DNA from: Aequorivita sinensis
GTDB taxonomy: Bacteria > Bacteroidota > Bacteroidia > Flavobacteriales > Flavobacteriaceae
Assembly: GCF_006346335.1 (NCBI RefSeq)
Contig: NZ_VDMC01000009.1
Location: 1-64,000 of the forward strand
Length of the DNA stretch: 64,000 bases
Direction of reading: 5' to 3'
The translations under genes and the position numbers were made by a program. Below are positions 16,190-23,828 of the stretch, in pieces. Below the pieces are notes generated by a model. That model made no database searches. It saw only the letters and a list, made by a program, of their open reading frames with translations, and was not told where the DNA came from. How positions within the stretch are numbered: position 1 is the first letter of the stretch; every line of letters starts with the position of its first letter.

Positions 16190-16230
16190 AAATCTTCATT
16201 ACACCAAAAGTGGAATAATGAAGATTTCTT
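16190..16230. terminator. Bidirectional terminator between the SDR and prolyl isomerase genes
   Basis: AAATCTTCATTA (16190-16201) pairs with TAATGAAGATTT (16216-16227), with A and T runs on either side, between two converging genes. Confidence 0.85.
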
Positions 16231-16255
16231 AAGATAATGATATAAATACGTAAAC

Positions 16256-17188
16256 TTATTTTACGTCCATTAATTCAACGTCGAAAATTAAATTTGCATT
16301 TGGAGGAATTACTCCACCAGCTCCGCGCTCACCATAAGCAAGGTTAGAAGGAATTACAAATCTAGCTTTATCACCAACTTGTAATAAGGCAATACCTTCA
16401 TCCCAACCTTCAATTACATGACCTTTTCCTAATGGAAAGTCAATTGGTTGTCTTCTCTTGTATGAAGAATCGAATTCGGTTCCGTCAGTTAGCATTCCTT
16501 TGTAATGTACAGAAACTGTCTTTCCTTTTTCAGCTTTCTTACCATCACCTTTAATGATGATTTTATAATGAAGTCCGCTATCTGTTTTCTCAAAACCTTC
16601 AGCTACTTTCTTAAGTTCAGCTTCTTGTTGTTCTTTCATTTTTGCAATTCGCGCTTCTCTTTCACCAGTAAAACTTCTAAAAGCTTCTACTGAATTCCAC
16701 TTTTCAGCTTCTTCTCCTACGCGAATAATTTCAACTTTTTGCAAAGTATCCCCTTGAGCAACACTATCAACAACATCTTGTCCTTCTACTACATTTCCAA
16801 ATACAGTGTGTTTATTATCTAACCAAGGCGTCGCCACGTGAGTAATAAAAAACTGACTTCCGTTAGTTGCCGGACCTGCATTAGCCATAGAGATTACACC
16901 TGGAGTGTCATGGCGAAGGTCTGGGTGAAACTCGTCATCAAAATTATATCCTGGACCTCCTGAACCTGTTCCTTTTGGATCACCTCCTTGAATCATGAAA
17001 TCTGGGATTACACGGTGGAATTTTAATCCGTCGTAATAAGGTTTCCCTTGTGGAATTGCTGAGTTTTCTAAATTCCCTTCTGCTAAAGACACAAAATTTC
17101 CAACTGTTCCTGGAGTTTTATCGTGTGTAAGTTTAATAAGGATTTCTCCTTTTTCTGTTGTTATTTTTGCGTAGATTCCGTCTTGCAT
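16256..17188 (-). CDS. Dual-domain peptidyl-prolyl isomerase (cyclophilin plus FKBP)
   Basis: A 310-residue fusion. The N-terminal half (about 1-155) is a cyclophilin: [34 protein letters not shown], and [14 protein letters not shown] charged helical linker (about 165-200) joins it to an FKBP domain (about 205-310): [51 protein letters not shown]. Both domains catalyse cis-trans isomerisation of Xaa-Pro bonds and act as folding helpers. There is no signal peptide, so it is cytoplasmic. A TACCTTTG box precedes it. Confidence 0.95.
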   Translation of the reverse strand: MQDGIYAKITTEKGEILIKLTHDKTPGTVGNFVSLAEGNLENSAIPQGKPYYDGLKFHRVIPDFMIQGGDPKGTGSGGPGYNFDDEFHPDLRHDTPGVISMANAGPATNGSQFFITHVATPWLDNKHTVFGNVVEGQDVVDSVAQGDTLQKVEIIRVGEEAEKWNSVEAFRSFTGEREARIAKMKEQQEAELKKVAEGFEKTDSGLHYKIIIKGDGKKAEKGKTVSVHYKGMLTDGTEFDSSYKRRQPIDFPLGKGHVIEGWDEGIALLQVGDKARFVIPSNLAYGERGAGGVIPPNANLIFDVELMDVK

Positions 17189-17212
17189 TATATTTATATT
17201 TTAAAAGATGTG

Positions 17213-17220
17213 CAAAGGTA
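17213..17220 (-). promoter_or_regulatory. Predicted -7 box of the prolyl isomerase gene
   Basis: Minus strand TACCTTTG, 24 bases upstream of the start codon. Confidence 0.55.
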
Positions 17221-17316
17221 CTTAATTCTGAATATAGAATTCAATGTTCAGAATTGAAAATGTAACAAAAGCCTTTGCAATTCGTCATACAAACACTAAC
17301 CACCAAAAACTTTTCT

Positions 17317-18213
17317 GTGGAAAACATTCTCACAATAAACAATCTTACTAAAAAATTCGGTTCACTTACTGCTGTAAACAACCTATCTTTTACCATCGAG
17401 AAAGGCAATGTTTACGGGATACTTGGTCCAAATGGAAGCGGTAAAAGTACAACACTAGGCATTGTGCTTAATGTAGTAAACAAAACTTCAGGCGACTTTC
17501 AATGGTTTAACGGAGATATTTCTACTCATGATGCTTTAAAAAAAGTAGGGGCTATTATTGAGCGACCTAACTTTTACCCGTATATGACGGCAGTACAAAA
17601 CCTTAAACTGGTTTGTAAAATCAAAGAAGTTTCTGAAGCTAAAATTTTAGAAAAGCTAGAATTAGTTGGTTTATCCGATAGAAAAGATAGCAAGTTTAGC
17701 ACCTTTTCACTAGGGATGAAACAACGATTAGCCATTGCTTCAGCCTTATTAAATGACCCTGAAATATTAATTCTAGACGAACCTACAAACGGTCTTGACC
17801 CGCAGGGAATTCATCAAATTAGAGAGATTATTAAGAAAATTGCTTCCTTAGGCACCACGATATTACTCGCTTCGCATTTGCTAGATGAAGTAGAAAAAGT
17901 GTGTACTCACGTGGTTATTCTTAGAAAAGGAGTTAGTCTGTATTCAGGTAGTGTAGATGCTATGAATGCAAGCCACGGCTTTTTAACCCTTCAAAGTAAT
18001 AATATGGAACTATTGGAACAAGCTTTAAAAGGCAATTCTGCTTTTGGAACTGTTAAACGTGAAGGAGAATATCTAATAGTTTACCTAAACCAACCTATGG
18101 ATGCAACTGAGGTAAATAAATTGCTTTTTGAAAAAGGTGTTACGCTTTCACATCTTGTAAAACGAAAAGAAAGCCTTGAAGAACAATTCCTTGAACTAAC
18201 CAAACAAAACTAA
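17317..18213 (+). CDS. ABC transporter ATP-binding protein
   Basis: ATPase subunit of an ABC-2 type exporter. The most plausible start is the GTG at 17317 (MENILTINNLTKKFG), giving 298 residues; the frame is open from a TTG at 17275, but the extra 14 residues are not family-like. Visible motifs: Walker A GPNGSGKST, Q-loop area GAIIERPNFYPYM, signature FSLGMKQRLAIA, Walker B ILILDEPTNGLDP, switch His in LLASHLLDEVEK. The closest general match is the BcrA/NatA class. The permease gene starts 6 bases after the stop. Confidence 0.92.
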   Translation: MENILTINNLTKKFGSLTAVNNLSFTIEKGNVYGILGPNGSGKSTTLGIVLNVVNKTSGDFQWFNGDISTHDALKKVGAIIERPNFYPYMTAVQNLKLVCKIKEVSEAKILEKLELVGLSDRKDSKFSTFSLGMKQRLAIASALLNDPEILILDEPTNGLDPQGIHQIREIIKKIASLGTTILLASHLLDEVEKVCTHVVILRKGVSLYSGSVDAMNASHGFLTLQSNNMELLEQALKGNSAFGTVKREGEYLIVYLNQPMDATEVNKLLFEKGVTLSHLVKRKESLEEQFLELTKQN

Positions 18214-18219
18214 TTGCAG

Positions 18220-19056
18220 ATGCTACGATTATTAAAAATAGAACTTTTTAAACTGAAACATAGCCGCTCTGTTAAAGTTATTTCGAGTATTTATTTTATA
18301 CTTATCACTTTTATTGCCCTTATTGCTTCTATAGAATTCAATTTTGGAAATATTCACTTTAGAGTTGCAGATCAAGGAATTTTCAACTTTCCTTTTATTT
18401 GGCACTTTAATACTTATATGGCAGCCATCCTAAAGCTATTCTTAGCCATTGTTATTGTTTCCTTGATGAGTAATGAATATAGTTATCGCACACTAAAGCA
18501 AAACCTAATTGATGGCCTTAGCAAAAAGGAGTTTGTGCTTTCTAAATTTCTTACCGTGCTTTTGTTTGCAAGCATTTCTACCATATTCATATTTATAGTA
18601 ACATTAATCCTAGGTTTAAGTTTTTCCGATTATAATGAAATAGGAATAATTTTTAGCGATTTGGAGTATATAGCAGCGTATTTTATAAAACTCGTTGCCT
18701 TTTTCTCTTTTTGTTTATTCCTAGGGGTATTGGTTAAGCGTTCTGCCTTTGCACTTGGATTCTTAATTGTTTGGCAAGTAATTGAATGGTTATTATACGG
18801 TTTAATGAAATGGCAGTTCTTTAGAGATACTGAAATTGCAGACAAAGTAGCTTTGTTTTTTCCCTTAAATGCAATGGCAAACCTAATAAAAGAACCGTTT
18901 AGCCGCTTAGGAGTTATTCAAACCGCTGCAAACCAGTTAGGCGAAAATTTTACAAAGGATTATGCAGTTGGTTGGTTAAACATCCTAATTGTAATTGTAT
19001 GGACGTTTTTATTCGTCTATTGGTCTTATGCAATCCTAAAGAAAAGAGATCTATAA
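18220..19056 (+). CDS. ABC-2 type permease
   Basis: A 278-residue membrane protein with about six hydrophobic segments, starting MLRLLKIELFKLKHSRSVKV, the typical cytoplasmic start of BcrB/NatB-like permeases. It pairs with the ATPase just upstream. I chose the ATG at 18220 rather than the TTG at 18214. The substrate is unknown. No further genes share the direction closely, so the pair probably forms the whole transporter. Confidence 0.88.
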   Translation: MLRLLKIELFKLKHSRSVKVISSIYFILITFIALIASIEFNFGNIHFRVADQGIFNFPFIWHFNTYMAAILKLFLAIVIVSLMSNEYSYRTLKQNLIDGLSKKEFVLSKFLTVLLFASISTIFIFIVTLILGLSFSDYNEIGIIFSDLEYIAAYFIKLVAFFSFCLFLGVLVKRSAFALGFLIVWQVIEWLLYGLMKWQFFRDTEIADKVALFFPLNAMANLIKEPFSRLGVIQTAANQLGENFTKDYAVGWLNILIVIVWTFLFVYWSYAILKKRDL

Positions 19057-19171
19057 CTTATAAATTCACACATAATCATTTGACATAGCTTAACGGTATA
19101 CTTTAATTCAATATTAATTTACCAATTACATAAAAGTTGATATCTTGGCATTTCTTTTAAAATCTGATAAA

Positions 19172-19738
19172 ATGAAAAAAATATTCTTCTTATTGTTGCT
19201 ATTACCTATACATCTTTTTGCTCAAGAAACTCCTTCTTCTGAGAAATTTTGGAATAATTTAAAATCACATTGCGGTAAAGCTTATGAGGGAGTAATTACA
19301 GCTGGTGGCAAGGAAGGTGATGGTTTTATGGGAGAAAAACTTGTTATGCATGTAAGAAGTTGTGAAGAAAATACCATCCGCGTTCCGTTTTTTGTAGGTG
19401 AAAATAGATCAAGAACTTGGGTATTAACCTTACAAGATGACAATCGCATCCTTCTAAAGCACGATCATCGTCACGAAGATGGAACTGAAGAGGATGTTAC
19501 TCAATACGGAGGGTTAAGCTCTAATACTGGTTTACCTAATATTCAGTTTTTTCCTGCAGACCAACATACAAGCAATATGCTTCCTTTAGCTTCTACAAAT
19601 GTTTGGTGGTTTACACTTGATGATACTTCAATGACCTACAATTTACGTAGAATTGGGAGCGACAGAGAATTTACTGTAAAATTCGATTTAACTAAAGAAG
19701 TTGAAACTCCTGCAGCACCTTGGGGGTACGAGAAGTGA
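19172..19738 (+). CDS. Secreted conserved hypothetical protein
   Basis: A 188-residue protein with a clear signal peptide (MKKIFFLLLLLPIHLFAQ, cut after Gln18). The mature part has EKFWNNLKSHCGKAYEG, LVMHVRSCEE (two cysteines that could form a disulfide), RTWVLTLQDDN, KHDHRHEDGTEEDVTQYGG and a C-terminus ending APWGYEK. I recognise it as a conserved family without known function. The ATG at 19172 is chosen over an upstream TTG because it starts the signal peptide. Its stop codon is the first three bases of a heptanucleotide repeat. Confidence 0.75.
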   Translation: MKKIFFLLLLLPIHLFAQETPSSEKFWNNLKSHCGKAYEGVITAGGKEGDGFMGEKLVMHVRSCEENTIRVPFFVGENRSRTWVLTLQDDNRILLKHDHRHEDGTEEDVTQYGGLSSNTGLPNIQFFPADQHTSNMLPLASTNVWWFTLDDTSMTYNLRRIGSDREFTVKFDLTKEVETPAAPWGYEK

Positions 19739-19798
19739 GATGTGAGATGTGAGATTTGAGATGCTAGATGTTAGATGCTAGATGCTAGATGCTAGATG
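19736..19798. repeat. Nine tandem copies of a 7-bp unit starting at a stop codon
   Basis: The units read TGAGATG, TGAGATG, TGAGATT, TGAGATG, CTAGATG, TTAGATG, CTAGATG, CTAGATG, CTAGATG without interruption. The first TGA (19736-19738) is the stop codon of the preceding gene. Confidence 0.92.
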
Positions 19799-19835
19799 AA
19801 AATTAATTCACTTCTGCATAAATAAAAAAAAATCT

Positions 19836-21569
19836 TTACCAGCTTCCGCCACCGCCGCCGCCAAAACCGCCTCCTGAAGATCCACCTCCAGATGAACTGC
19901 TTGATGGTGAACTAACCATAGTAGATTTAGTAGTCGTTATAGTATTGGTAAATGATCTGGAGAAGTTATTCATTGTCATCACTCCTGTTGATGAAGAATA
20001 CCAAGTAGGAGGTTGTATATCAAGAGCTTCAAATTTCTTAACCCAATTGCTAAGTAATCCAAAAGCTAGCGCATAGCTCATCGTAGATTCAAAGTAGTTA
20101 GGGCTATCTTTTAATAGCATTTTTAGTTTATTCTCTTCTGCTATTTTTATAAACTGTTTAAACCCTTTTAATTCAGATAAAACTTGAGTTCCTTTCGCGT
20201 TTTTCTTTACCAGATGCACTGTCATATAAAGTAAAAATGCGAAAACTGGAACAAGTGCAATTACCGCAATCGGACCCCAAAATACCAAAAAGATAAAAAG
20301 TAGAATAAGATCTATAATTATTAGACCTACTATTGCTCCAATTTGAACTTTATTCGCTTTAGAATCATAATATACTTGGGCTTGTTTTTTTAATAATGTT
20401 TTTGCTTTATCCATTTTTGTGTAAAATGAATTTTTCAAACTACTTATTAAAACACTTTTTTCACTAGAATTATATCTACTGCCAAAAATTCCATTAAAAA
20501 GTTCTATTTCATAGGGTGAAGCACCTTCTGGTAAAGGTCGTAAACGTGTAATTTTAGTATCACTCTTACCAAACCAATTTTCTTTTGGAATCTCCTCTAT
20601 GGCTATAATACCACGTTCTCCCCAATACGGTAATAAAGCAATAAGATCTTCTGTATCTCCTTTATCATTTATTAAATACCCTGCCATAGCTGGGTCTATG
20701 CCACTTGGAGGAAAATAACTTGTAGTCGCTATTACCTTATCATCCTTCCCGTATTTATTCCAAACTAAATAAAAAACAAAGACTAAAGCTCCCAAAATAA
20801 TAGTCCAACCATAGTCAGTCCAAAATGGCCAAAAGGGTTTTATTTCTTTTATAGAGCCTAATGGCAATTTTACAAGTGCTGTTACACTCTCTCCGCTTGT
20901 AGAATTAAAGTCTCTAGTACTTTTAACCAAAAACACTCCATCGTCATAACTAACCTCAAAATAAGGTGAAACTGCAGATTGCCCTCGCTCACCCGAATAC
21001 ACATAGATATTGTCTAAATCCAAATCAATGCTTTCAGGAATATGAATAGTAAAATCTAATTTTTTAAAGGGTGCCAACCAATTATCTGGTTTAATATTCC
21101 AATAGAAATGAGTGTTTTCTTCTCCATAGAGAAAGGCATTGTAAACCCTGTATTTAATTTCGTAGTGCTCCGGACCGATTATAGTTTTATCCTTATCCCC
21201 AATTTTAATTTCAAAATCATTGCTTACTTTTCGTGCAAAAAATGGCGTTGTTGAATACTTATGCTTTGAAACATCAATATTTTCAATATCAATTTTACGC
21301 TTTTCATCCGTTCCATCTTCCGTTTTAATATCGTATTGAGTTTGTATGGTACGATATATCCCGTGTTTGGGAGCTGTGAAAGTAATGTCGTAATTCTCTA
21401 CAACATCAAAATACCCCTCTTCACTTAAATAAATATCAACCTTTGCATAATCAACAGTAAAATCCTGAGAAGAAGCTTTTAGGAAAAAGAATATTCCAAA
21501 AACTAGTAGAACCAGTTTTTTATTGAACCGGCAATTAAACTTTAGTTTTATGAAATAATTGAAAAGCAT
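19836..21569 (-). CDS. DUF2207 domain membrane protein
   Basis: A 577-residue exported membrane protein. A signal or anchor segment (about 17-34) ends LKASSQ, then an extracytoplasmic DUF2207 domain (DFTVDYAKVDIYLSEEGYFD, HGIYRTI) runs to about residue 245. A helix follows (YGWTIILGALVFVFYLVW), a cytoplasmic part, two more helices near 405-455, and an extreme Ser/Gly tail (SSSSSGGGSSGGGFGG, ending GGGSW). This tail is common in the family. The lemA gene precedes it by 26 bases, a frequent pairing. Function is unknown. Confidence 0.87.
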   Translation of the reverse strand: MLFNYFIKLKFNCRFNKKLVLLVFGIFFFLKASSQDFTVDYAKVDIYLSEEGYFDVVENYDITFTAPKHGIYRTIQTQYDIKTEDGTDEKRKIDIENIDVSKHKYSTTPFFARKVSNDFEIKIGDKDKTIIGPEHYEIKYRVYNAFLYGEENTHFYWNIKPDNWLAPFKKLDFTIHIPESIDLDLDNIYVYSGERGQSAVSPYFEVSYDDGVFLVKSTRDFNSTSGESVTALVKLPLGSIKEIKPFWPFWTDYGWTIILGALVFVFYLVWNKYGKDDKVIATTSYFPPSGIDPAMAGYLINDKGDTEDLIALLPYWGERGIIAIEEIPKENWFGKSDTKITRLRPLPEGASPYEIELFNGIFGSRYNSSEKSVLISSLKNSFYTKMDKAKTLLKKQAQVYYDSKANKVQIGAIVGLIIIDLILLFIFLVFWGPIAVIALVPVFAFLLYMTVHLVKKNAKGTQVLSELKGFKQFIKIAEENKLKMLLKDSPNYFESTMSYALAFGLLSNWVKKFEALDIQPPTWYSSSTGVMTMNNFSRSFTNTITTTKSTMVSSPSSSSSGGGSSGGGFGGGGGGSW

Positions 21570-21595
21570 CTTAATTGCATATGTTTTAATAAAAT

Positions 21596-22156
21596 TTAAT
21601 CGAAACTCACTTTTACATTTTTGCGTTCGGCTTCATCAGCTTCAAAGTAATCGAAATGCTTATACCCAAACATTCCAGCAAATAAAACACCAGGCATACT
21701 TTCGCCATAGGTATTATTTTCACGCACCGTACCATTGTAATACCTTCTACTGCGTTCAAGGTTTACTTCAATTTCATTTAACTTCTGCTGCAGGTCCAAA
21801 AAGCTTTGATTAGCTTTTAAATCTGGATAAGCTTCACCTAATGCAAAAATACTGCGTAACGATTGTTGTAATTGACTTTCTGCTTTTATCTGGCCATTTA
21901 TATCGTCGGAAGGAACCGACATAGCAGCATTACGCGCATTAATCACACTTTCTAATGTGGTTTTTTCGTGGGCTGCATATCCTTTTACAGTTTCAATAAG
22001 GTTTGGAATTAAATCGTATCGACGTTTTAAAGCAACATCAATATTACTCCAAGCATCTTTCACTAAGTTTTTGTTCTTTACAAAGCGATTAAAAACAATA
22101 ACAAGCAAAATCGCAATCACTACTATAACTCCGAAAATAAAAAGCATAATATTCAT
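21596..22156 (-). CDS. lemA: LemA family protein
   Basis: A 186-residue protein with one N-terminal membrane helix (about 3-23) followed by the helical LemA domain: NLVKDAWSNIDVALKRRYDL, IPNLIETVKGYAAHEKTTLE, and FPDLKAN-like YPDLKANQSFLDLQ. The C-terminal MPGVLFAGMFGYK is typical. Function remains unclear; the family is often linked with DUF2207 proteins, as here, suggesting a shared role at the membrane. Confidence 0.93.
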   Translation of the reverse strand: MNIMLFIFGVIVVIAILLVIVFNRFVKNKNLVKDAWSNIDVALKRRYDLIPNLIETVKGYAAHEKTTLESVINARNAAMSVPSDDINGQIKAESQLQQSLRSIFALGEAYPDLKANQSFLDLQQKLNEIEVNLERSRRYYNGTVRENNTYGESMPGVLFAGMFGYKHFDYFEADEAERKNVKVSFD

Positions 22157-22316
22157 AATTGTTTAGGTTTTGATTTGATAATCAATTGACTAATAAAAGT
22201 AATAAATTCAATTTAAATACTTTCATACATTTTTTTTAATAACTAAATAGTACGTTTTAAATAAACTCGATTCGTTTGTAGTTGTTACTTTTATCATTCC
22301 TTATAAAAGATTTCAC

Positions 22317-22934
22317 TTGCAACAATTAAAATTATTTTCCCTAATTGCAGATTCAGAAAAGAACTTACTTCCAAGAGATGGCGAGGTTAATTATTTCGGA
22401 AAAATATTTTCTGAAGAAGTGGCAAACCGTTATTTCGAAATTCTTCTAAATTCTATTTCTTGGAAAAATGATGAAGCATTCATCTTTGGAAAAAAAATTA
22501 TCACAAAACGAAAAGTAGCTTGGTACGGTGATAAGGAATTTAATTATACCTATTCAAAAACAACAAAAAAAGCGCTTCCATGGACACCAGAATTACTTGA
22601 GCTTAAAAGGTATATTGAAAAGAAAAGTGGTGAAACTTATAACAGTTGCTTACTTAACTTATACCACACTGGTGCAGAAGGAATGGCTTGGCATAGTGAT
22701 GATGAAAAAGATTTAAAAAAGAATGGAGCCATTGCTTCTGTTAGTTTTGGTGCAGCGCGTAAATTCGCTTTTAAGCACAAAGAAACCAGAGAAACGATTT
22801 CTGTAAACTTAGAACACGGTAGCTTATTAGTAATGAAAGGTGAAACTCAAACCTATTGGTTACATCGATTACCGCCAACTAAAAAAATAAATTCAGCAAG
22901 GATCAATCTGACGTTTAGAACTATTGTAGATTAA
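22317..22934 (+). CDS. AlkB-like 2-oxoglutarate/Fe(II) dioxygenase
   Basis: A 205-residue protein of the AlkB family, which removes alkyl groups from damaged bases. The iron ligands are in WHSDDE (His126, Asp128) and YWLHRLPPT (His183), and the 2-oxoglutarate-binding arginines in SARINLTFR (Arg195, Arg201). LNLYHTGAEGMAWHSD is close to the ALKBH2/3-like bacterial type. The only start that keeps the family N-terminus (LFSLIADSEKNLLPRDGEVN) is the TTG at 22317; the first internal Met is at residue 123. Confidence 0.9.
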   Translation: MQQLKLFSLIADSEKNLLPRDGEVNYFGKIFSEEVANRYFEILLNSISWKNDEAFIFGKKIITKRKVAWYGDKEFNYTYSKTTKKALPWTPELLELKRYIEKKSGETYNSCLLNLYHTGAEGMAWHSDDEKDLKKNGAIASVSFGAARKFAFKHKETRETISVNLEHGSLLVMKGETQTYWLHRLPPTKKINSARINLTFRTIVD

Positions 22935-23000
22935 TTTTTAAAGTTTATCAACTACAACACTTACGTATAAATGATTTTATTGATTAGAATAATTCATTTG

Positions 23001-23008
23001 TATCTTTG
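23001..23008 (+). promoter_or_regulatory. Predicted -7 box before the lipoprotein gene at 23027
   Basis: TATCTTTG matches TAnnTTTG. It directly abuts the ATG at 23009, so translation more likely begins at the ATG at 23027. Confidence 0.55.
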
Positions 23009-23026
23009 ATGAAAAAACATAAACCT

Positions 23027-23773
23027 ATGAGACTCCTTCCTATAATTGGATTTCTTTTCATTTTTATTTCCTGCAAGCAAGAAGAAAAACAACTTACAGC
23101 GCAACAGATTATTGACAAAACAATTGAAACTGCTGGAGGAGATAAATACGACAAGGCCAAAATTGAATTCACTTTTCGTAAAAATAAATACACTAGCGAA
23201 AGAAAAAACGGTCTTTATAAATTAACCCGAACAATAAACGATTCTTTAGGAGAAACTTTTGATGTGCTTACAAATAGTAGCTTTGAAAGACAAGTTGATG
23301 GTGTAAAAGTAAGCTTGTCCGACTCACTCTCGAATCTGTATTCCAATTCGGTAAATTCTGTACATTATTTTGTGCAACTACCCTACGGTTTGAATGATGA
23401 AGCCGTAAATAAAAAATTAGTTGGAGAGGCTGAGATTAAAGGCAAGAAATACTACGAAATTGAAGTAACGTTCGCCCAAGAAGGCGGTGGAGAGGATCAC
23501 GAAGATATTTATATGTATTGGATAAATAAAGATGATTTTACTACGGACTATCTCGCTTATAAATTCTACACTGGAAAAGGTGGCATTCGTTTTAGAGAAG
23601 CTTTCAACCCAAATTTTGTAAAGGGAATACGTTTTGTTGATTACAAAAACTACAAAGCTGAACCTTGGGAAAATGTAGATATGAAATCTCTAGACGAGCT
23701 CTTTACTCAAGGAAAATTAGAGTTGCTTTCAGAAATAATTACAGAAGATATTTCAGTCGATATTATAGAATAA
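23027..23773 (+). CDS. Lipoprotein, DUF6503-like
   Basis: A 248-residue lipoprotein from the ATG at 23027: MRLLPIIGFLFIFISC, lipid-attachment Cys16. The mature part has QQIIDKTIETAGGDKYDKAK, NGLYKLTRT, and a conserved stretch GGGEDHEDIYMYWINKDDF, DYLAYKFYTGKGGIRFREAF. This matches my memory of DUF6503 proteins of Flavobacteriia, an all-beta outer-membrane-associated family without known function. An ATG at 23009 is also possible but overlaps the promoter. A strong terminator follows. Confidence 0.72.
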   Translation: MRLLPIIGFLFIFISCKQEEKQLTAQQIIDKTIETAGGDKYDKAKIEFTFRKNKYTSERKNGLYKLTRTINDSLGETFDVLTNSSFERQVDGVKVSLSDSLSNLYSNSVNSVHYFVQLPYGLNDEAVNKKLVGEAEIKGKKYYEIEVTFAQEGGGEDHEDIYMYWINKDDFTTDYLAYKFYTGKGGIRFREAFNPNFVKGIRFVDYKNYKAEPWENVDMKSLDELFTQGKLELLSEIITEDISVDIIE

Positions 23774-23774
23774 A

Positions 23775-23812
23775 AAAACTCGGTCTTTAAAAATAAAGAC
23801 CGAGTTTTATAC
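23775..23812. terminator. Bidirectional terminator between converging genes
   Basis: AAAACTCGGTCTTT (23775-23788) pairs perfectly with AAAGACCGAGTTTT (23795-23808). Confidence 0.9.
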
Positions 23813-23828
23813 ATACTAATCGAGAGCT

